Below, piece after piece: positions 6,860 to 9,958 of a stretch of 9,958 nucleotides of DNA (the stretch's first letter is position 1; the number at the start of each line of letters is the position of its first letter). Position numbers and translations under genes: made by a program. The notes below the pieces were generated by a model. It saw only the letters and a list, made by a program, of their open reading frames with translations. It was not told the origin of the DNA and did not search any database. The DNA comes from Oscillospiraceae bacterium (GTDB lineage Bacteria; Bacillota; Clostridia; Oscillospirales; Acutalibacteraceae), in the NCBI GenBank assembly GCA_029013165.1, contig JAQXMV010000128.1, forward strand, positions 1-9,958, given 5' to 3'.

Positions 6860-6876
6860 TTAAGGTTGCGTTGAAG

Positions 6877-8187
6877 ATGAAATTCAAAATCCACACTCTC
6901 GGCTGCAAGGTCAATCAATATGAGAGTCAGGCCATGAGCGAGGCTCTGCAGAAACGCGGCTATGAGCCGGCTCAGGGAGAAGACGCCGATATTTTTATCG
7001 TCAATTCCTGCACCGTCACGGCCTCGGCCGACCAGAAAACCCGTCAGGCTGTCCGCCGTTTCAAAAGGAACAATCCCGACAGCATCGTCGTGCTCACCGG
7101 CTGCATGCCCCAGGCTTATCCCGACAAGGCCGAGGAGCTGCCTCAGGCGGATATCGTTCTGGGCAATAAGAATAATTCCATGCTCTGTGACGCCATTGAG
7201 GATTACCTGCGGTGCGCCAAACCCGTGTGCAGCATAGTCCGACACGAAACCGGCGACAAATTTTCCGGCGGCACCATCACTTCCTTTGAAGAAAGAACGA
7301 GAGCCTATATTAAAATTCAGGACGGCTGCAACCGCTTCTGCTCCTACTGTATCATACCTACCTCCCGCGGCAGAGTCCGTTCCAAGCCGCTGACAGAGCT
7401 GAAGCAGGAGCTGGAGGAACTGGTCAAAAACGGCTACAAAGAGGTTGTCCTCGTGGGCATCAACCTTTCCTCCTATGGCTCGGATATCGGACTGACTTTT
7501 CCCGACGCCGTGGAATGTGCCGATCAGACCGAGGGGATTGTCAGGGTTCGCCTCGGCTCTCTGGAGCCCGATCATCTGACGCAGGAGGTCATCGACCGTC
7601 TGGCAAAGTGTAAGAAGCTCTGCCCTCAGTTTCACATTTCCCTGCAAAGCGGCTGTGACAAAACCCTGCGAGCCATGAACCGGCACTATACCGCTGGGGA
7701 ATATCGGAATCTCTGCCGGCATCTGCGTACAACCTTCCCCGACTGCACCCTGACCACCGATGTGATGGTGGGCTTCGCCGGTGAAAGCGAAGAAGATTTC
7801 CGTGAAAGTCTGAATTTTGTCCGGGAGATCGCCTTTGAAAAGGTGCATGTTTTCCCCTATTCCGTCCGGAAAGGCACGAAAGCCGAAAAAATGCCCGGCC
7901 ATAACAGCAAAAAAACAAAAGAGGAACGCTGTCAGATCATGATCGAGGAAACGGAAAAACTCCGTCTTGATTTTTTCCGCCAACAGATCGGCAAAGTTTT
8001 TCCTGTTCTCATAGAGGGCAAAGCTGACAGGGAGAGCTATTTCTGCGGCTATACGCCGAATTATATTCCCGTCAAGGTCAAAGCAGAGGACAGCCTCTGC
8101 GGTCATCTTGCCGAGGTCCGAATCGACAGCGTGAATGCCGACGAGGACTGCTGTTTCGGCACCGTTATCAGCGGTGAAAGACCATGA
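6877..8187 (+). CDS. mtaB: tRNA t6A37 methylthiotransferase MtaB
   Basis: This radical-SAM enzyme converts t6A37 to ms2t6A37 in ANN-decoding tRNAs such as tRNA-Lys, using two [4Fe-4S] clusters. The 436 residues hold an N-terminal MTTase domain with cluster cysteines Cys10 (TLGCKVNQYES), Cys45 (NSCTVT) and Cys76 (TGCMPQ), a radical-SAM core with Cys151-Cys155-Cys158 (DGCNRFCSYC) and a C-terminal TRAM RNA-binding domain (about 365-433). LGCKVNQYES separates this group from MiaB and RimO. The frame extends 72 codons further upstream but that part crosses the promoter. The ATG at 6877 follows a weak AAGG by 11 bases; a TTG at 6871 lies 5 bases from it and would add two residues, so the exact start is open. 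The stop overlaps the tmcAL start (ATGA). Confidence 0.95.
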   Translation: MKFKIHTLGCKVNQYESQAMSEALQKRGYEPAQGEDADIFIVNSCTVTASADQKTRQAVRRFKRNNPDSIVVLTGCMPQAYPDKAEELPQADIVLGNKNNSMLCDAIEDYLRCAKPVCSIVRHETGDKFSGGTITSFEERTRAYIKIQDGCNRFCSYCIIPTSRGRVRSKPLTELKQELEELVKNGYKEVVLVGINLSSYGSDIGLTFPDAVECADQTEGIVRVRLGSLEPDHLTQEVIDRLAKCKKLCPQFHISLQSGCDKTLRAMNRHYTAGEYRNLCRHLRTTFPDCTLTTDVMVGFAGESEEDFRESLNFVREIAFEKVHVFPYSVRKGTKAEKMPGHNSKKTKEERCQIMIEETEKLRLDFFRQQIGKVFPVLIEGKADRESYFCGYTPNYIPVKVKAEDSLCGHLAEVRIDSVNADEDCCFGTVISGERP

Positions 8188-9359
8188 GAGCCGGTATTGT
8201 ATGCGAATATAACCCCTTTCACCGGGGACACCTTTATCATCTGGAGCAGACGCGCCTGTCAGGCGCCCAATGGATCATCTGCGTCATGAGCGGCAACTTC
8301 GTCCAGCGGGGTGAATGTGCCTATCTTGACAAGTGGACAAGGGCAAAAATTGCCGTGGCCTGCGGCGCGGATATTGTCATCGACCTGCCGACTCCCTGGA
8401 GCTGCGCTCCGGCTCAGACTTTCGCCAGAGGAAGCATTGCTCTGCTCAAGAGCTTCGGTATCGACGCCCTCTCTTTCGGCTGTGAAAGCGACATAGAGGC
8501 CCTGACGGCAATTCAGCAGCGCGCCGATGCCAGTGAAGAAGTATCGCGGCTGATCAAAAAGTATACCGCCGGCGGTGAATCCTATCCCAAGGCCATGTAT
8601 CGGGCCGTGAAAGAGATATTCGGAGAAGCGGCGGCTGAACCTTTGGCCGCCCCCAACAGTACCCTTGCTTTAGAGTATATCCGGCAATTACAGAACTATG
8701 ACGCGCCTACGGCGCTCATACCTATCAAGCGGCTCGGCTGTGGCCATGACGGCCGGGATATTGCCGGCGGCATCACCAGTGCTTCCCATATCCGATCCAT
8801 GAGCCTTGAAGAAAGCGCACCCTTTCTGCCGGAAAATTCATACCAGGCACTCCGGGATCTGCATGAAAAAGGCTTCGCTCCCTGCCGGCTCGAAAACTGT
8901 GAAAGAGCCATTCTTTCCAAGCTCAGAGAAATCCCGAAAGGTAACTTTGAAAACTATATCGACAGCGGCGGACTTGCCTCACGAATCTACCGCAGCGCCA
9001 TGACAGCAGACAGTCTCGAAAGCCTCTGCATGGGCGCCAAAGCGAAAAACTACACGCTGGCAGGCGTGAGACGGGATGTCCTGCGGCTTTATCTCGGCAT
9101 CACCGCCGACATGAGCGCCGGTACGCCGCCCTATCTCAAGATCCTGGCCGCCAGCCGCCGGGGACTTACTCTTTTAGCATCGGTCAAGGAGCATTCCCCT
9201 CTTCCCGTCATTACCAAGCACGCCGAAGCCCAAAAGCTCACGGGCAGAGCCCGTGCCCTATACGATCTCGAGTGTGCCTGCAGTGATCAATTCGCCCTGT
9301 GTGCCGAAAAGATACTGCCCACCGGTCTAGAGCAGAAAAACAGCATCAGCATATTATAA
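8184..9359 (+). CDS. tmcAL: tRNA(Met) cytidine acetate ligase TmcAL (YlbM)
   Basis: The enzyme makes N4-acetylcytidine at wobble position 34 of elongator tRNA-Met. It activates acetate with ATP to acetyl-AMP, unlike the acetyl-CoA-dependent TmcA of E. coli. The 391 residues are close to the usual 400. Residues 4-16 carry the nucleotidyltransferase signature EYNPFHRGH (HxGH at 13-16), followed by VMSGNFVQRG (34-43) and DLPTPWSCAPAQTFARG, all typical of the family. A second conserved patch is GGITSASHIRS (about 194-204). The C-terminal half is alpha-helical and tRNA-binding. The ATG sits in the 4-base overlap with mtaB, with GGTGAAAG just upstream inside mtaB, so the two tRNA-modification genes are translationally coupled. 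I see no clear terminator after the stop codon. Confidence 0.93.
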   Translation: MRAGIVCEYNPFHRGHLYHLEQTRLSGAQWIICVMSGNFVQRGECAYLDKWTRAKIAVACGADIVIDLPTPWSCAPAQTFARGSIALLKSFGIDALSFGCESDIEALTAIQQRADASEEVSRLIKKYTAGGESYPKAMYRAVKEIFGEAAAEPLAAPNSTLALEYIRQLQNYDAPTALIPIKRLGCGHDGRDIAGGITSASHIRSMSLEESAPFLPENSYQALRDLHEKGFAPCRLENCERAILSKLREIPKGNFENYIDSGGLASRIYRSAMTADSLESLCMGAKAKNYTLAGVRRDVLRLYLGITADMSAGTPPYLKILAASRRGLTLLASVKEHSPLPVITKHAEAQKLTGRARALYDLECACSDQFALCAEKILPTGLEQKNSISIL

Positions 9360-9398
9360 AAAAGCTCATCTATTCACTCACTTTTTCCATAGAAACAG

Positions 9399-9427
9399 TT
9401 GATTTTTTGAGGGAATTGTAGTATAAT
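9399..9427 (+). promoter_or_regulatory. Sigma-A promoter of recA
   Basis: The -35 is TTGATT (9399-9404) and the -10 is TATAAT (9422-9427), with a 17-base spacer. The start is expected near 9434, just before the LexA box. The promoter gives recA independent expression from mtaB-tmcAL. Confidence 0.82.
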
Positions 9428-9438
9428 GCAAATATAAA

Positions 9439-9452
9439 CGAACATTTGTACG
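9439..9452 (+). promoter_or_regulatory. LexA (SOS) box of recA
   Basis: CGAACATTTGTACG fits the Gram-positive LexA/DinR operator CGAACnnnnGTTCG except for one base (GTAC in place of GTTC). It overlaps the first transcribed bases of recA, about 12 bases past the -10, a normal repressor position. The substitution suggests a weaker site, which is inference. Confidence 0.75.
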
Positions 9453-9471
9453 ATTAACGGAGGAAACAAAA

Positions 9472-9958
9472 ATGGCAGACAAAAGCAGTGCCCTGAGCGC
9501 AGCTCTGGCGCAGATAGAAAAGCAATACGGAAAAGGCGCTGTCATGCGCCTGGGTCAGAACACGGAAATGAATGTGGAGGCCATTTCCACAGGCTCACTC
9601 TCCCTGGATCTTGCCACGGGAATCGGCGGACTGCCCAAGGGCAGAATCGTCGAAATTTACGGCCCGGAATCTTCAGGTAAAACCACACTGGCTCTGCACT
9701 GCATCGCCGAGGCTCAGAAAAGCGGCGGCGAGGCTGCTTTCATTGACGCCGAGCACGCGCTGGATCCCGTTTATGCCAAAGGCATCGGCGTGGATGTGGA
9801 CGCTCTGCTGGTCTCGCAGCCCGACAACGGCGAGGACGCCCTTTCCATTACCGAGGCTCTTGCCCGTTCGGGAGCGCTGGATATTATCGTCGTGGACTCA
9901 GTTGCCGCACTGGTTCCCCGTGCAGAAATCGAGGGTGAAATGGGCGACAGCCATGTGG
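9472..9958 (+). CDS. recA: Recombinase RecA (5' part, cut by window edge)
   Basis: RecA forms filaments on single-stranded DNA, drives homologous strand exchange and triggers LexA self-cleavage in the SOS response. The window holds 162 codons, a little under half of the usual 345 or so. Visible are the N-terminal helix with QIEKQYGKGAVMRLG (14-28), the Walker A loop GPESSGKTT (64-72), IDAEHALDP (near 90-98) and the Walker B strand IIVVDSVAAL (near 140-149), followed by RAEIEGEMGD. GGAGG (9459-9463) is 8 bases before the ATG, a strong ribosome site. The frame is intact to the right edge. The LexA box upstream agrees with SOS control. Confidence 0.98.
   Translation, partial: MADKSSALSAALAQIEKQYGKGAVMRLGQNTEMNVEAISTGSLSLDLATGIGGLPKGRIVEIYGPESSGKTTLALHCIAEAQKSGGEAAFIDAEHALDPVYAKGIGVDVDALLVSQPDNGEDALSITEALARSGALDIIVVDSVAALVPRAEIEGEMGDSHV

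Noticed and set aside
6847..8106. Long minus-strand open frame of 419 codons opposite mtaB
   Set aside because: Antisense shadow of mtaB; the plus frame carries the radical-SAM and MTTase cysteines, while this one shows no recognisable domain.
1..9958. Mobile elements, CRISPR arrays, phage or defence genes, tRNA or rRNA genes
   Set aside because: Looked for on both strands; every sizeable stretch is explained by housekeeping genes and their control sites, with no repeat arrays, transposase motifs or terminal inverted repeats seen.

Overview
The window reads as chromosomal core DNA from a Gram-positive bacterium of the Firmicutes, most likely the Clostridia. The reasons are a T-box leader in front of cysE-cysS, a B. 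subtilis-type (CGAAC-type) LexA operator at recA, sigma-A promoters with strong GGAGG-type ribosome sites, a DacF-type D,D-carboxypeptidase and a YlbM/TmcAL protein. The species cannot be fixed from the sequence alone. I see no insertion sequence, phage gene, CRISPR array, tRNA or rRNA gene.

The left part (1-6758) is all on the minus strand. Read in the direction of transcription it holds: dacF (cell-wall D-Ala-D-Ala carboxypeptidase, 6758-5598); an OmpR-type response regulator and its membrane histidine kinase (5441-3364) with their own promoter and a terminator; a consensus promoter and a cysteine-specific T-box leader (3296-3024) controlling cysE-cysS (3005-970); a hairpin terminator; then murI with its own extended -10 promoter (818-45) and the first codons of a further gene running off the left edge.

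The right part (6877-9958) is on the plus strand. mtaB and tmcAL overlap by four bases and both encode tRNA anticodon-loop modification enzymes. recA follows with its own promoter and LexA box and is cut by the right edge. The divergent promoter region lies at 6759-6876.

The genes fall into four jobs: cysteine synthesis and charging, switched together by uncharged tRNA-Cys; peptidoglycan metabolism (murI, dacF), with a two-component system beside dacF; tRNA modification (mtaB, tmcAL); and recombination/SOS (recA). No clearly undescribed system is visible. The items most worth a second look are regulatory: the well-resolved Cys T-box, a 10/11-bp spaced repeat array upstream of the response regulator, a Fur-like element at mtaB, and the unassigned extracellular sensor domain of the kinase.
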